Of a stretch of 64,000 bases of DNA, positions 53,557 to 62,746 are shown one piece after another. Location of the stretch: positions 1,488,001 through 1,552,000 of the forward strand of contig NZ_JACCBU010000001.1 in assembly GCF_013407955.1 (NCBI RefSeq), read 5' to 3'. The notes under the pieces were generated by a model. The model saw only the letters and a program-made list of their open reading frames with translations. It made no database searches and had not been told where the DNA came from. The translations under genes and the position numbers were made by a program. The stretch comes from Microlunatus parietis. GTDB lineage: Bacteria > Actinomycetota > Actinomycetes > Propionibacteriales > Propionibacteriaceae. Numbering within the stretch: the stretch's first letter is position 1; each line of letters begins with the position of its first letter.

Positions 53557-54459
53557 TCATGAACCGACCGCGCGTCCGAGGAAGCCGGACAGCCGGGCGG
53601 CCACCTCCCCGGCCGGCTGGTACGGCAGCGAGTGGTGCGACGCGTGCCCGATCACGGCCACCTCGGCACTCGGCAGCCGGCGCAGCGCCGCCAGCCGGGT
53701 CCGCCGGGCGTCGTTCACCCGGGACATCCCGGCCAGCATGATCAGGGTCGGCGCGGTGAGCTCGCGCAGCTCGGCGGCGCTCGGCCGGGGCTGCCGCGGC
53801 GGCAGTTGCCGGGGCACTCCGGTGCCGGCCGCGAACAGCTCCAGCCAGTCCTCGTCGACCGGCACGCCGGTCGACTCCCAGCGCACCAGGGCCCGGGCCC
53901 GGCCGGGCGTGCTGGCGAAGGTCAGGGCGAACTCGCGGCTCCGGTAGCCGGCCCGGGGACGGCCGAAGCAGTCGACCGGGTCCAACAGCGCGAGGGCGGA
54001 GACGCGGTCCGGCGCGGCGAGGGCGTACCGCAGCGCGAGCCAGCCGCCGCTGCCGTGCCCGGCCACTGCGGCCCGGTCGACGCCGCAGCCGTCGAGGACC
54101 CCGGTCAGCCAGTTCAGCAGGTCGGCGCCGGTCCGCAGCGGCAGGTCGGCACCGCCGAGGCCGGCGTCGCCGAGCCGGTCGATCGCGAAGATCCGGTAGC
54201 GCCGGGCGAGCAGGCCGGCGAGGGCGTACCAGATGGTCGAGGTGGCGCCACTGCCGTGCAGCAGCACCAGCGGCCGGGCGTCGGGCGGTCCAGCCACGGT
54301 GACGGCGGTGCGGCCGAAGCGGGAGTCCAGGTGTTCGGTCGTCGCCGCCGGCCAGCGGTCCAGCATGGCGTGGTAGCGGTAGAGGAATCGGCGGTACGGG
54401 TCGCCGCGGTCCGGGTAGCCGCGCAGCGTCGGCCAGCGCGTCGTGGGTGGCAGTTCCAT
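53557..54459 (-). CDS. alpha/beta hydrolase
   Basis: 300 residues from the ATG at 54459. Oxyanion loop RPLVLLHGSGATSTIWYALA, nucleophile elbow AAVAGHGSGGWLALRYA (Ser), acid in LDPVDCFGRP or later, and His in VIGHASHHSLPYQPAGEVA. The substrate is unknown. It is on the same strand upstream of the lanthipeptide operon but has its own gap of 170 bp containing the lan promoter, so co-transcription is doubtful. Confidence 0.82.
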   Translation of the reverse strand: MELPPTTRWPTLRGYPDRGDPYRRFLYRYHAMLDRWPAATTEHLDSRFGRTAVTVAGPPDARPLVLLHGSGATSTIWYALAGLLARRYRIFAIDRLGDAGLGGADLPLRTGADLLNWLTGVLDGCGVDRAAVAGHGSGGWLALRYALAAPDRVSALALLDPVDCFGRPRAGYRSREFALTFASTPGRARALVRWESTGVPVDEDWLELFAAGTGVPRQLPPRQPRPSAAELRELTAPTLIMLAGMSRVNDARRTRLAALRRLPSAEVAVIGHASHHSLPYQPAGEVAARLSGFLGRAVGS

Positions 54460-54544
54460 GATCACGATCATGAAACGCCGACGTCCGCCGGCGCATCGGC
54501 CGACGGACGTATTGCTGCTACGGCAGCGAGCGTAAGGCGAGGCC

Positions 54545-54973
54545 CTACTGGACCAGGGTCGCCTCGAGGGTGATCTCGGTCCCGGCCAGCGCCTGCGACA
54601 CCGGGCAGTTGGCCTTGGCGGTCTCGGCGGCCTCCTGGAACTGCTCCGCGGTCAGGCCCGGCACGGCGGCCTTCACGGTGAGCTTGATCCCGGTGATCCC
54701 GGTGCCCGGCACGAAGGTCACATCGGCGGAGGTGTCGACGGTCGTGGGCGGGGTGCCGGCGCCGGCCAGGCCGTGCGACAGCGCCATCGAGAAGCAGGTG
54801 GAATGCGCGGCGGCGATGAGCTCCTCCGGGCTGGTCTTGCCGTTCGCCTGCTCGGCCCGGGACGGCCAGCTGACCGGATAGGTGCCGATCCCCGACGAGG
54901 CGAGCTCGACGGTGCCGGAGCCCTCCATCAGGGAACCCTCCCAGTGGGCGTTGGCCGTGCGTACGGTAGCCAT
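54545..54973 (-). CDS. osmC: OsmC-family peroxide reductase
   Basis: 142 residues from the ATG at 54973 with AGGAGA upstream. It reduces organic hydroperoxides using paired Cys residues: AAAHSTCFSMALSHGL and ANCPVSQALAG supply the conserved Cys pair. The N-terminal ATVRTANAHWEGSLMEGSGT and TSPEELIAAAH are typical OsmC. Divergent from the truncated haemoglobin gene, a natural partner in oxidative or nitrosative stress. Confidence 0.93.
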   Translation of the reverse strand: MATVRTANAHWEGSLMEGSGTVELASSGIGTYPVSWPSRAEQANGKTSPEELIAAAHSTCFSMALSHGLAGAGTPPTTVDTSADVTFVPGTGITGIKLTVKAAVPGLTAEQFQEAAETAKANCPVSQALAGTEITLEATLVQ

Positions 54974-55080
54974 GACGATCTCCTTCTCGGGGGATGTGTG
55001 CGTCTGTGGTGTTCGCCGCTTATCTTGCCAGGCGCCCGCGGGGCCGGCTCCGGTGGGAAGGTGAGGAACAATGGGTGGCG

Positions 55081-55521
55081 ATGACGCACACTGAGGACCG
55101 CCAGTCGTTCTATGACGAGATCGGCGGACACGAGACCTTCGTCGCCCTGACCAAGCGGTTCTACGAGGGCGTGGCCGACGACCCGCCGCTGCGCGAGATG
55201 TATCCGGAGGAGGACCTCGGGCCCGCCGAGGTACGGCTCCGGATGTTCCTCGAGCAGTACTGGGGCGGCCCGACCACGTACAGCCAGGAGCGCGGCCACC
55301 CGCGACTGCGGATGCGGCACGCCCCGTTCGCCGTGACACCGGAACAGAAGGACCGCTGGCTCAAGCACATGCGCGACGCCGTCGACTCGCTGCACCTGAC
55401 CGAGGAGCAGCACGCGATCCTCTGGGAGTACCTGGAGCGGGCCGCCCAGTTCATGGTCAACACGTTCGACAGCAACGGCCCGCCGGCGATGCCGGGGCTG
55501 ACCATCCAGCCCCGGCCTTAG
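55081..55521 (+). CDS. glbO: truncated haemoglobin, group II (GlbO)
   Basis: 146 residues from the ATG at 55081 (a GTG at 55075 is better spaced from GAGGA). [60 protein letters not shown] and the C-terminal [14 protein letters not shown] are the group II pattern, with the proximal His in RMRHAPFAV and the distal-pocket Tyr/Trp. It binds oxygen and may scavenge NO or peroxides. Divergent from osmC. Confidence 0.93.
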   Translation: MTHTEDRQSFYDEIGGHETFVALTKRFYEGVADDPPLREMYPEEDLGPAEVRLRMFLEQYWGGPTTYSQERGHPRLRMRHAPFAVTPEQKDRWLKHMRDAVDSLHLTEEQHAILWEYLERAAQFMVNTFDSNGPPAMPGLTIQPRP

Positions 55522-55526
55522 CGTCG

Positions 55527-56912
55527 TCAGGCCGGGCGGAGCGACTCCGGCAGCAGCGGCGCGTGCGCGGCGAGCAGCTCATCGGTCATCGCCCGGATCT
55601 GATCAAGATCGAGCAGCGCCGCCGTCAGAGGATCCAGTGCCACGGCGTGGTAGACGTGGTCGCGGTTGCCGGTCAGCGCGGCCTCGAGGGCCAGGGTCTG
55701 GACGGCGATGTTGGTCCGGTTCAGCGCGGCCAGCTGCGGCGGCAGGGCGCCCATCGTGGTCGGCTGCACGCCGCTCGCGTCGACCAGGCAGGGCACCTCG
55801 ACGCAGGCGTCGAACGGCAGGTTGCTGATCGCCCCGTCCCGGTTCGACACGTTGCCGTGGATCACGCTCAACTCGCCGGTCACCATCGAGTTGACGATGC
55901 TGGCGCCGTACTCGACCGACGGCGCCAGCTCGGCCTTCAGCCGGTCCAGCTGGGCGCCGAGGTCGCCCGCTTCGTCGTGCGCCGCGCAGATCTCGTAGTA
56001 GTCCCAGCGCTGCGGGATGTATTCCTTGATCAACTCCTGGTTCTTCCGGAAGTACGGCAGGTATTCCGAGGCGTGGTGGCTGGACTCGGTCTCGAAGTAG
56101 CCGAACGTGTTCATCAGCGCCGTCCGGACCTGCTCGTTGCCGCCCTCGTAGTTGCTGGCCGCCTCGGCCGCTTCGCTGTGATCACCGTCGTCGGTGATCA
56201 ACTTCTCGGCACCCCGGGACCGGACGTGCCGCTTCGCCATCTCCACGCGCAGCCGCGGATAGAGATCGGTCCGGCCCTGCTTGAACTCCAGCACCCAGGC
56301 CTGGTGGTTGATCCCGGCGCAGCGGTAGGCGACCTCCTCGTACGGGACGCCGAGGGTGCGGGCCAGCATCCGCGTGGTCCCCTGCACGCTGTGGCAGAGC
56401 CCGACCGTGCGGGCACCGATCGCGTTCAGGTAGCCGGTTGCCATCGCCATCGGGTTGGCGTAGTTGATGAACTGGGCGCCCGGGCAGAGCTCGCGGGCGT
56501 CCTCGACGATGCCGCGGTAGGCGGGCACCGAGCGGAGGAACCGGAACACGCCGCCCGGCCCGATCGTGTCGCCGACGGTCTGGTCGACGCCGTACCGGCG
56601 TGGGATCTCGACGTCGTGCCGGTACGCCTCGAGCCCGCCCACCTGGAACGTGATGATCACGAAGTCGGCGTCCCGCAGCGCCTCCCGGCGATCCGTGGTC
56701 GCCTCGAGCGTCGCGCCGAGGCCGTGGTGGGTGATCAACTCCTGCGACACCTTCGCGACCCGGGCCAGCCGGTCCTCGTCGATGTCCATCAGGCACAGGG
56801 TCGCGTCCTGCAGGGCCGGGAAGCTCAGCAGGTCGCCGACCAGCCGGAACGGGAACACGTACCCGCCGGCGCCGATGATCGTGATCTTGGGGCGCAGAAT
56901 CGTGGAAGCCAT
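55527..56912 (-). CDS. melA: alpha-galactosidase/glucuronidase, GH4
   Basis: 461 residues; GH4 uses NAD+ and Mn2+ through an oxidation-elimination mechanism. The NAD loop ITIIGAGGYVFPFRLVGDLL, ETSSHHASEYLPYFRK, INYANPMAMATGYL, the metal Cys-His pair in VGLCHSVQ and AGINHQAWVLEF give the family. The substrate is inferred to be an alpha-galactoside because the divergent regulator looks MelR-like. Note that an unrelated GH36 enzyme sits at the left edge of the window. Confidence 0.92.
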   Translation of the reverse strand: MASTILRPKITIIGAGGYVFPFRLVGDLLSFPALQDATLCLMDIDEDRLARVAKVSQELITHHGLGATLEATTDRREALRDADFVIITFQVGGLEAYRHDVEIPRRYGVDQTVGDTIGPGGVFRFLRSVPAYRGIVEDARELCPGAQFINYANPMAMATGYLNAIGARTVGLCHSVQGTTRMLARTLGVPYEEVAYRCAGINHQAWVLEFKQGRTDLYPRLRVEMAKRHVRSRGAEKLITDDGDHSEAAEAASNYEGGNEQVRTALMNTFGYFETESSHHASEYLPYFRKNQELIKEYIPQRWDYYEICAAHDEAGDLGAQLDRLKAELAPSVEYGASIVNSMVTGELSVIHGNVSNRDGAISNLPFDACVEVPCLVDASGVQPTTMGALPPQLAALNRTNIAVQTLALEAALTGNRDHVYHAVALDPLTAALLDLDQIRAMTDELLAAHAPLLPESLRPA

Positions 56913-57008
56913 ACCAAGACGCTAGGCGCCGACCCGCCGGGTGCACCTCCGGCAGCCTCGGCAACCCTTCCGGAATCGTCCGCCGGGCGCGGCGGTTAGG
57001 ATCGCGGC

Positions 57009-57866
57009 ATGTCCGGCGCTGGACCGCTACCGCACCCGGTGGACGTCACCGGGTCGGAGTTGTGGCTGCACCGCGGCACGCCGCCGACGATGGTGCGGCC
57101 GCACCGGCACGACGATCTCGAGGTGAACCTCGTCCTGCGCGGTCGGCTGGACTACCTCTTCGGCGGCGACCGGCTCAGCGTGACCGCCGGTCAGGTCGCC
57201 GTCTTCTGGGCCGCGACGCCGCACCATCTGCTGCCCAGCCCGGAGCAGACCGAGGGCTGCTGGCTGCACCTCCCGCTCGGCACCGCGCTCGGCTGGAACC
57301 TGACCGACACCGACGTCGCCCGGCTGCTCTCGCTGACCCCGGTGATCGCACCGCAGAGCTGCCTCGGGCATGACGCCGTCGTCCTTTTCGGCACCTGGAT
57401 CCGAGAGCTCGGCGGATCGGACGCGGCGGCCCGAATCCCAGCCCTGCTTGAGATCCAAGCGATGATCAGCCGAGTGCTCCGGTACGACGAGCGGCAGCCG
57501 GACCGCCATGATCAACAGCAGCCGGCGCCGGAGGGAACGCTCAACTCGGTGACCGCGATGGCCCGGTTCATCGTGGAGAACTTCCGGGATTCGATCACCA
57601 TCGGCGACATCGCCGCGGCGGCCCACCTCAACCGCAGCCACGCCGCGATGATCTTCAGCCGCAGTCTCGGCCTCAGCCCGGGCCGGTATCTCGCCCGGCG
57701 CCGGATCGCCGAGGCGCAACGGCTGCTGATCACCACCGGCCTGGCCATGATCGACGTCGCACACGCCTCCGGGTTCAGTTCACAGAGCAGCTTCTACGAG
57801 CAGTTCACCAGACTCTGCGGCACCTCGCCCGGCGACTACCGGCGCCGGCATCAGCGGCCCGGATAG
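57009..57866 (+). CDS. AraC-family regulator (MelR-like)
   Basis: 285 residues. The cupin sensor domain has HDDLEVNLVLRGRLDYLFGG and VAVFWAATPHHLL; the DNA-binding domain has ITIGDIAAAAHLNRSHAAMI, RSLGLSPGRYLARRRIAEAQ and MIDVAHASGFSSQSSFYEQF. Divergent from the GH4 gene, whose expression it probably activates in response to sugar. Its 3' end overlaps the converging dehydrogenase by 16 nt. Confidence 0.88.
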   Translation: MSGAGPLPHPVDVTGSELWLHRGTPPTMVRPHRHDDLEVNLVLRGRLDYLFGGDRLSVTAGQVAVFWAATPHHLLPSPEQTEGCWLHLPLGTALGWNLTDTDVARLLSLTPVIAPQSCLGHDAVVLFGTWIRELGGSDAAARIPALLEIQAMISRVLRYDERQPDRHDQQQPAPEGTLNSVTAMARFIVENFRDSITIGDIAAAAHLNRSHAAMIFSRSLGLSPGRYLARRRIAEAQRLLITTGLAMIDVAHASGFSSQSSFYEQFTRLCGTSPGDYRRRHQRPG

Positions 57867-58882
57867 ACCACCGGCTTCAGGCTCTGCGGGTCGGTCTTGG
57901 ACGCCTGCAGCGCCTCGGCGACCTGGTCCAGGCCGAACCGGCCGGTGACCAGTCCGTCAAGATCAACAGCGCCCGAGGCGGCCAGGGCGATGGCGGCCGG
58001 GTAGCAGTTGGCGTACCGGAACGTGCCGGTGACGACGAGCTCCTTGATCTGGATCTCGGCCACCGGAAGCTCCAGGTTGGGGGCGCCGAGCCCGACCAGC
58101 ACGATCCGGGCCGCCGGCGCCGCCACCTCGAACGCGGACCGCACCGCCGGTGCCGCGCCGGAGCACTCGATGATCACGTCCACTGGCTCCAGGCTGTCGG
58201 TCAGCGGACCTGCAATAGCGTCGATCACCTGGTGCGCACCGCGCTGCCGGGCCACCTCGAGCCGGTGCCCGACCGCGTCGCTCACCGCGACCCAGGCGGC
58301 GCCGCGGGCCCGGGCCACGTCGGCACAGAGCAGCCCGACCGGGCCGGCGCCGGTGATCAACACCCGGTCCCCCGGCTCGATCGCCGCCTTGCGTGCGGCC
58401 CAGACCCCGACCGAGAGCGGCTCGATCAGCGCGGCCGCCTCGTCGGACAGTGTGTCCGGCACCGGGTGGGCCCGGTGCGCGGCCAGCACGACGTACCGGG
58501 CGAAGGCACCGTGCACCGGCGGCGTGGCGAAGAACTCGACGTCCGGGCACAGGTTGTAGCGACCGGTCAGGCACTGCGTGCAGCGCCCGCAGGTCTGCTG
58601 CGGCTCCAGCGCCACCCGCTGCCCGACCCGGTCCGCCGGCACGCCCGCACCCACGGCGCGGATCACGCCGGACGCCTCGTGGCCGAGCACCAGCGGCTCC
58701 TCCACCACGAAGTCGGCGATCCGACCATGATCGAAATAGTGCACGTCCGAGCCACAGACGCCGACCGCGGCGACCTCGATCAGCACCTGACCAGGCCCGG
58801 GCTCGGGCACCGGCGCGGTATCGACCACGACGTCGCCGGCTCGGCGGAGCAGGGAGCGCGGCTGTTCCTTCGGCAGATTCAT
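57851..58882 (-). CDS. zinc-dependent polyol/alcohol dehydrogenase
   Basis: 343 residues of the MDR family. Catalytic zinc Cys in VGVCGSDVHYFDHGRI and His-Glu in VLGHEASGVIRAVG; structural zinc cluster with four Cys in CGRCTQCLTGRYNLC; NAD fold VLITGAGPVGLLCADVARAR. The closest relatives look like sorbitol/L-iditol dehydrogenases. Sugar-related neighbours (GH4, AraC) support polyol or sugar oxidation. Confidence 0.88.
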   Translation of the reverse strand: MNLPKEQPRSLLRRAGDVVVDTAPVPEPGPGQVLIEVAAVGVCGSDVHYFDHGRIADFVVEEPLVLGHEASGVIRAVGAGVPADRVGQRVALEPQQTCGRCTQCLTGRYNLCPDVEFFATPPVHGAFARYVVLAAHRAHPVPDTLSDEAAALIEPLSVGVWAARKAAIEPGDRVLITGAGPVGLLCADVARARGAAWVAVSDAVGHRLEVARQRGAHQVIDAIAGPLTDSLEPVDVIIECSGAAPAVRSAFEVAAPAARIVLVGLGAPNLELPVAEIQIKELVVTGTFRYANCYPAAIALAASGAVDLDGLVTGRFGLDQVAEALQASKTDPQSLKPVVYPGR

Positions 58883-58898
58883 GATCGAACGATACGCG

Positions 58899-59504
58899 TC
58901 AGATCCACCCGTGGTGCTGGGCCACCTGGATCGCGGCGGCCCGGTCGGAGACCTCGAGCTTGGTCATGATCGCCGCCGCATAGTTGCGTACGGTTCCGGC
59001 CGACAACCCCACCCGGCGGGCGATCGCGGCCGGCGTCCCGCCCTCGGCCAGCGCGGCCAGCACCTCCAGCTCCCGCTCGGTGAGCGGGCAGTCCGGGCTG
59101 ATCAACAACTCCGCGGCCAGTTCCGGGTCGACGTACCGCGCTCCCTCGTGGACCCGGCGGATCGCCTGCGCCAGGGCGCCCGCCGGGGTGCCCTTGGTGA
59201 CGAAGCCGGACGCGCCGGCCCGCAGCGCCCGGCGCAGATGGGCCGGCCGGCCACGCCCGGTCAGGATGATCACCCGGCAGGACGGCAGCGCCCGGCCGAG
59301 CTCGGTGCTGACGGCCATCCCGTCCAGCTTCGGCATGTCCAGGTCGACCACCGCGACGTCCGGCCGATGATCAAGAGCGGCCTGCACCGCCTGCCGACCG
59401 TCGCTCGCCACCGCGACCACCGACAGGTCCGGCTCGAAGTCGAGCAGGGTGGCCACGGCGTCCCGAATCAAGGCCTCGTCGTCGGCCAGCAGAAGCTTGA
59501 TCAT
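58899..59504 (-). CDS. NarL/FixJ-family response regulator
   Basis: 201 residues from the ATG at 59504. Receiver: LLLADDEALIRDAVATLLDF, phospho-acceptor Asp in VAVVDLDMPKLDGMAV, Thr/Lys in VIILTGRG and GFVTKGTPAG. LuxR-type HTH: LTERELEVLAALAEGGTPAA then IARRVGLSAGTVRNYAAAIM. Its start overlaps the histidine kinase stop by 4 nt (ATGA). DesR-like in size. Confidence 0.94.
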   Translation of the reverse strand: MIKLLLADDEALIRDAVATLLDFEPDLSVVAVASDGRQAVQAALDHRPDVAVVDLDMPKLDGMAVSTELGRALPSCRVIILTGRGRPAHLRRALRAGASGFVTKGTPAGALAQAIRRVHEGARYVDPELAAELLISPDCPLTERELEVLAALAEGGTPAAIARRVGLSAGTVRNYAAAIMTKLEVSDRAAAIQVAQHHGWI

Positions 59505-60667
59505 GGCTGCCCAGTCTGGCACGGCACGGTCGCCTCGAAGACGAACCGATCACCCTCCCGGCCGGCCCGGACCGACCCACCGACCTCGGCGAACCGTTCC
59601 CGCATCCCGGTCAGGCCGGTGCCCGTCCGGCCCGGGCCGGTGCTCGGTTCGGCGGCGTCGTTGATCACCCGGAGCTTGAGGTCCCGGCCGGCCCGGTCCA
59701 GCGTGATCACGCATTCGGCGCCCCGGCCGTGGCGCAGCACGTTCGTGGTCGCCTCGCGGAGCGCGATCGCCAGCAGCCGGGACAGCGCGGCGGAGTCCGG
59801 GCGGGCCGCGAGCTCCATCCGGTACGGGATCCCGGCGGCGTCGAGGGCGTCCCCGACGGCCACCGCCTGTTGATCAAGGTCGATCCCGCGAAAGCCGTCC
59901 ACCGTGGACCGCAGTTGCACCAGCGCGTCAGCGGTGAGCCCGCGGAGCTGCCCGGCCTCGGCGGCGGCCCGGCCGGGATCGCTCTGCCGCAGCCGTTCCA
60001 CCAGTTCCGCCTTCAGCGCGATCACCGACAGCGAGTGACCGACCACGTCGTGGATGTCCCGGGCGAACCGCAGCCGCTCCTCGGCCACCGCGAGCCTGGC
60101 CCGGGCCTCCCGGCCGGCCCGGAGTTCGCCGACCAACCGCCAGAGGACGTACGGCAGGCCGCACATGAACACCACCGTCGCGCCGACCGCGAGCGCCGTG
60201 AGCCCGTACTGGAGCGGAGCGCCGGCCCAGGCCCCGATGGCGAGAACGGCGACCAGCAGGGCCAGCCAGCCGCCGACCAGCACCGCCGGCCGTCGGTACA
60301 GCAGTGGAAGCGATCCGGCCACGGTGCCGCCGAGCCAGGCCCAGGTGGACCACGCCGCGCCGCCGAGCGGCGCCACCAGCGGGATCGAGACCAGCAGCGC
60401 GAGACCGAGAACGACATCGGTCGGGACCGGTCGCCCCGGTCCCCCGGCCGCCACAGCGTCGTGCCTCAGCGACCGGTACAGCGCGGCGGCGAGGGCCGCG
60501 GTGACCAGGGCGATGCCGATCGCGCCGAGCACCGCGCGGACCGGATCGGCCTCTCGGGTGAGCGCGATGCCCGGCATGATCGCCGCCGTCGCCGGTGCCG
60601 CGAGCAGCGCGACCAGGGCCACGGCCCGGGCCCGGCGGACCGGCCGGTCGGCGTCGTCGTACCCCAT
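59501..60667 (-). CDS. sensor histidine kinase (HisKA_3 type)
   Basis: 388 residues from the ATG at 60667, with GGAGGAGGA upstream. Five or six N-terminal helices (ALVALLAAPATAAIMPGIAL through VGATVVFMCGLPYVLWRLVG) form the sensor, with no large extracellular domain. Phospho-acceptor FARDIHDVVGHSLSVIALKA; ATPase N-box ALREATTNVLRHG; GTGLTGMRERFAEVGGS. It phosphorylates the adjoining regulator. It is divergent from a four- to six-helix membrane protein that is a likely target. Confidence 0.93.
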   Translation of the reverse strand: MGYDDADRPVRRARAVALVALLAAPATAAIMPGIALTREADPVRAVLGAIGIALVTAALAAALYRSLRHDAVAAGGPGRPVPTDVVLGLALLVSIPLVAPLGGAAWSTWAWLGGTVAGSLPLLYRRPAVLVGGWLALLVAVLAIGAWAGAPLQYGLTALAVGATVVFMCGLPYVLWRLVGELRAGREARARLAVAEERLRFARDIHDVVGHSLSVIALKAELVERLRQSDPGRAAAEAGQLRGLTADALVQLRSTVDGFRGIDLDQQAVAVGDALDAAGIPYRMELAARPDSAALSRLLAIALREATTNVLRHGRGAECVITLDRAGRDLKLRVINDAAEPSTGPGRTGTGLTGMRERFAEVGGSVRAGREGDRFVFEATVPCQTGQP

Positions 60668-60693
60668 CGTCGCGTCCTCCTCCTCGCCGCCAC

Positions 60694-60722
60694 CATACCC
60701 CGGCCGGGTATGTGCACTGCAC
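60694..60722. promoter_or_regulatory. inverted repeats between divergent HK and membrane genes
   Basis: CATACCC-CGGCC-GGGTATG (60694-60712) is a perfect 7-bp dyad, directly followed by GTGCACTGCAC (60712-60722). LuxR-type response regulators bind such dyads; this may be the site used by the neighbouring regulator. Confidence 0.45.
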
Positions 60723-60780
60723 GGATTTCGATGACATTCCGACCAGTGCTTCGGCACCCGACCCCTTCCAGGCTGAAGCC

Positions 60781-61359
60781 ATGACAACCGTTCCCACATC
60801 ATCCACCGACAATCCCGGCCCCCTGCCGGCTGTCCTGGCCCGCTGGCCCACCCTGGTCGGCCTGGCAGCCCTGATCGCCACCTCCGCGGGCGGCGTCGAC
60901 GCCCATCTGGCGGCGACGATCATCATGATCGCGGCCCTCTGCTACCTGGCCGCCGCCGCGGCCGGCCGGCCCGCGGCCGCCTGGCTCACCATCCCGGCCG
61001 GCGTCGCCCTGGTGACCCTCGGCATGCTGACCGCCCTGGACGCCGTCCTGCTGCTGGTCCTGGCCGCCGCGGCCCTGGTGATCTTCGGGCTGGTCCGGCG
61101 ACCCCGCTCCGGCTGGCCCGAACTGGGCCTCCAGGCGGCCGGCTTCGCGGGCTTCACCACCCTCGGCCTGGTCGCGATGATGGTCGATCCCGTCCTGGCC
61201 GCCCACCTCGCCGCCCTGGCCGCGATCGGCCACGGCGTCTGGGATCTGGTGCACCATCGGCGGAACCGGGTCGTCGGCCGTTCCCTCGCCGAGTTCTGCG
61301 CCGTCCTCGACCTCGGCCTCGGCACCGTGATCTTGATCGTCACCTGGCTCGCCCGCTGA
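60781..61359 (+). CDS. multi-pass membrane protein, probable target of the two-component system
   Basis: 192 residues. Helices LVGLAALIATSAGGVD, AATIIMIAALCYLAAAAAG, WLTIPAGVALVTLGMLTAL, AVLLLVLAAAALVIFGLV, GFAGFTTLGLVAMMV and LDLGLGTVILIVTWLA, all tightly packed with little loop. No family function recognised; HGVWDLVHHRRNRVVGRSLA is a distinctive loop. Divergent from the sensor kinase gene across 113 bp. Confidence 0.7.
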   Translation: MTTVPTSSTDNPGPLPAVLARWPTLVGLAALIATSAGGVDAHLAATIIMIAALCYLAAAAAGRPAAAWLTIPAGVALVTLGMLTALDAVLLLVLAAAALVIFGLVRRPRSGWPELGLQAAGFAGFTTLGLVAMMVDPVLAAHLAALAAIGHGVWDLVHHRRNRVVGRSLAEFCAVLDLGLGTVILIVTWLAR

Positions 61360-61374
61360 CCGACGTCACTTGAG

Positions 61375-61415
61375 TTGACACGTCAGCTACATTGAGGAGA
61401 CAACTGACGTATCAA
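61375..61415. promoter_or_regulatory. two inverted MarR-type operator sites
   Basis: TTGACACGTCAG (61375-61386) and CTGACGTATCAA (61404-61415) are near reverse complements and match the sites at 63820 and 63847 in front of the MarR gene. Upstream of the acetyltransferase. The first TTGACA may double as a -35 box. Confidence 0.6.
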
Positions 61416-61525
61416 CGACCTCGCCGAAGGGTGCGCCGCGGCGAGCGGCGGCCGATCGTGGTGAATCTCGTCCTGCTCGTGCCCGGCCTACCGTTGTTCC
61501 TGCCTACGTCCTTGGAAGGGTCACC

Positions 61526-61861
61526 ATGAGTCAGTCAACCGCCCCCGTCGTCGAGCGGGTGGACGCCCAGCACCGGTACGAGATCTCGGTCGACGGCGCC
61601 CGCGCCGGGCTGACCGAGTACCGCGATCACGGCGGGCAGCGGATCTTCTTCCACACCGAGGTCGACGAGGCGTACGCCGGCCAGGGCCTGGCCGGCCAGC
61701 TGGTCCAGCAGGCACTCGCCGACACCCGGGCCGCGGGCCTGCGGGTGGTCCCGGTCTGCACCTACGTGGCCCGGTACGTGAAGCGGCACGACGAGTTCGC
61801 CGATCTCGCGGACCCGGTCACCGACGACATCCTGGACTGGCTGGAGCGGGAACTCGGCTGA
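61526..61861 (+). CDS. YjdJ-type GNAT acetyltransferase
   Basis: 111 residues, the size of the minimal single-domain GNAT group (COG2388). RYEISVDGARAGLTEYRDHG, RIFFHTEVDEAYAGQGLAGQ (CoA loop, degenerate R/Q-x-x-G-x-G/A), LADTRAAGLRVVPVCTYVAR and YVKRHDEFADLA are diagnostic. The substrate is unknown. Its ATG overlaps the stop of a short frame (GTG near 61432, ends 61529) of doubtful reality. Operators upstream link it to the MarR gene at the right edge. Confidence 0.87.
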   Translation: MSQSTAPVVERVDAQHRYEISVDGARAGLTEYRDHGGQRIFFHTEVDEAYAGQGLAGQLVQQALADTRAAGLRVVPVCTYVARYVKRHDEFADLADPVTDDILDWLERELG

Positions 61862-62049
61862 CGAGGCGCCCTCAGCCCGGATCCACCATGCCCCGCCGCT
61901 AACTGGCCGAGCCGCGTCGCCGCCGGCCATGAGCGCGGCAGCCGCCACAGCACCGAGCGGACTGCTTGACCCGCAGAACTTGCCGAAATCGAGGTCAAAG
62001 GGTCCGCTCAGTGAGCCGCCATTCCGGTTCGAGTGCGGTGTATCAGGGC

Positions 62050-62745
62050 TCAGGCGACGTCGGCCCGGGCGAGGGCGACGACCTGCCCGCGCTCCGTACG
62101 CTCGAAGCGGTCCAGCCTCGCCCGCACCTCCGCGGCGTCGACGTCGGCACCGAACAACTCGGTGCCCGGCTCGAAGCGAACTCCCTCGGCCAGCGGCCCG
62201 GCGATCACCGGGTCGAAGCCCAGCCGGTCCAGCAGGTCAGCCACGGCGCTCAGGTCGGCGGCGTCGTCGCCGGCGATCGCGACGGCCAGCCGGCCCGCTG
62301 CGCCGGCCGGCCGCGCCCGGTTCTCCAGATCGTGGTAGCCGACATGGTTGAGCGCCTTGACGACCCGGGAGCCGGAAAGGAACGCCTGGACGGTCTCGCT
62401 CGACGAGGTCCGCGGATCCGTCAGGTCGTCCCGTACCCCGTCGACCTCCCACCAGTAGTTCATCGCGTCGACGACCAACCTGCCCCGCAGCGCCTCGGCG
62501 GAAAGCTCGCGATACCTGCCCAGCGGAAGGGCCAGGACGACCAGGTCGACCTCCGCCGCGACGTCGGCGGCGGTGGTCGCGCGGGCTCCCGGCGTCAGGA
62601 CGTCCACGGTCAGCGCGATCCGTTCGGGGTCGCCGGAGCCGGCGATCAGCACGCGATAGCCGGCCGCCAGCGCGAGCCGGGCCAGCACGGTGCCGAGCTT
62701 GCCCGCGCCGAGGATGCCGAGCGTCGGCAGGTCCGGATGGGTCAC
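62050..62745 (-). CDS. NADP-binding F420-reductase-like protein
   Basis: 231 residues from GTG. Rossmann start [20 protein letters not shown] then [70 protein letters not shown] is the F420-dependent NADP reductase family pattern. It starts 2 nt after the LLM stop codon, so it is translated with it. The pair may use F420, but an NADPH role alone is possible. Confidence 0.82.
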   Translation of the reverse strand: MTHPDLPTLGILGAGKLGTVLARLALAAGYRVLIAGSGDPERIALTVDVLTPGARATTAADVAAEVDLVVLALPLGRYRELSAEALRGRLVVDAMNYWWEVDGVRDDLTDPRTSSSETVQAFLSGSRVVKALNHVGYHDLENRARPAGAAGRLAVAIAGDDAADLSAVADLLDRLGFDPVIAGPLAEGVRFEPGTELFGADVDAAEVRARLDRFERTERGQVVALARADVA

Positions 62746-62746
62746 G

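Noticed and set aside
61432..61529. A 32-codon frame ahead of the acetyltransferase, ending in ATGA overlap
   Set aside because: It has a hydrophobic stretch but no ribosome site before the GTG; probably chance, kept only as a note.
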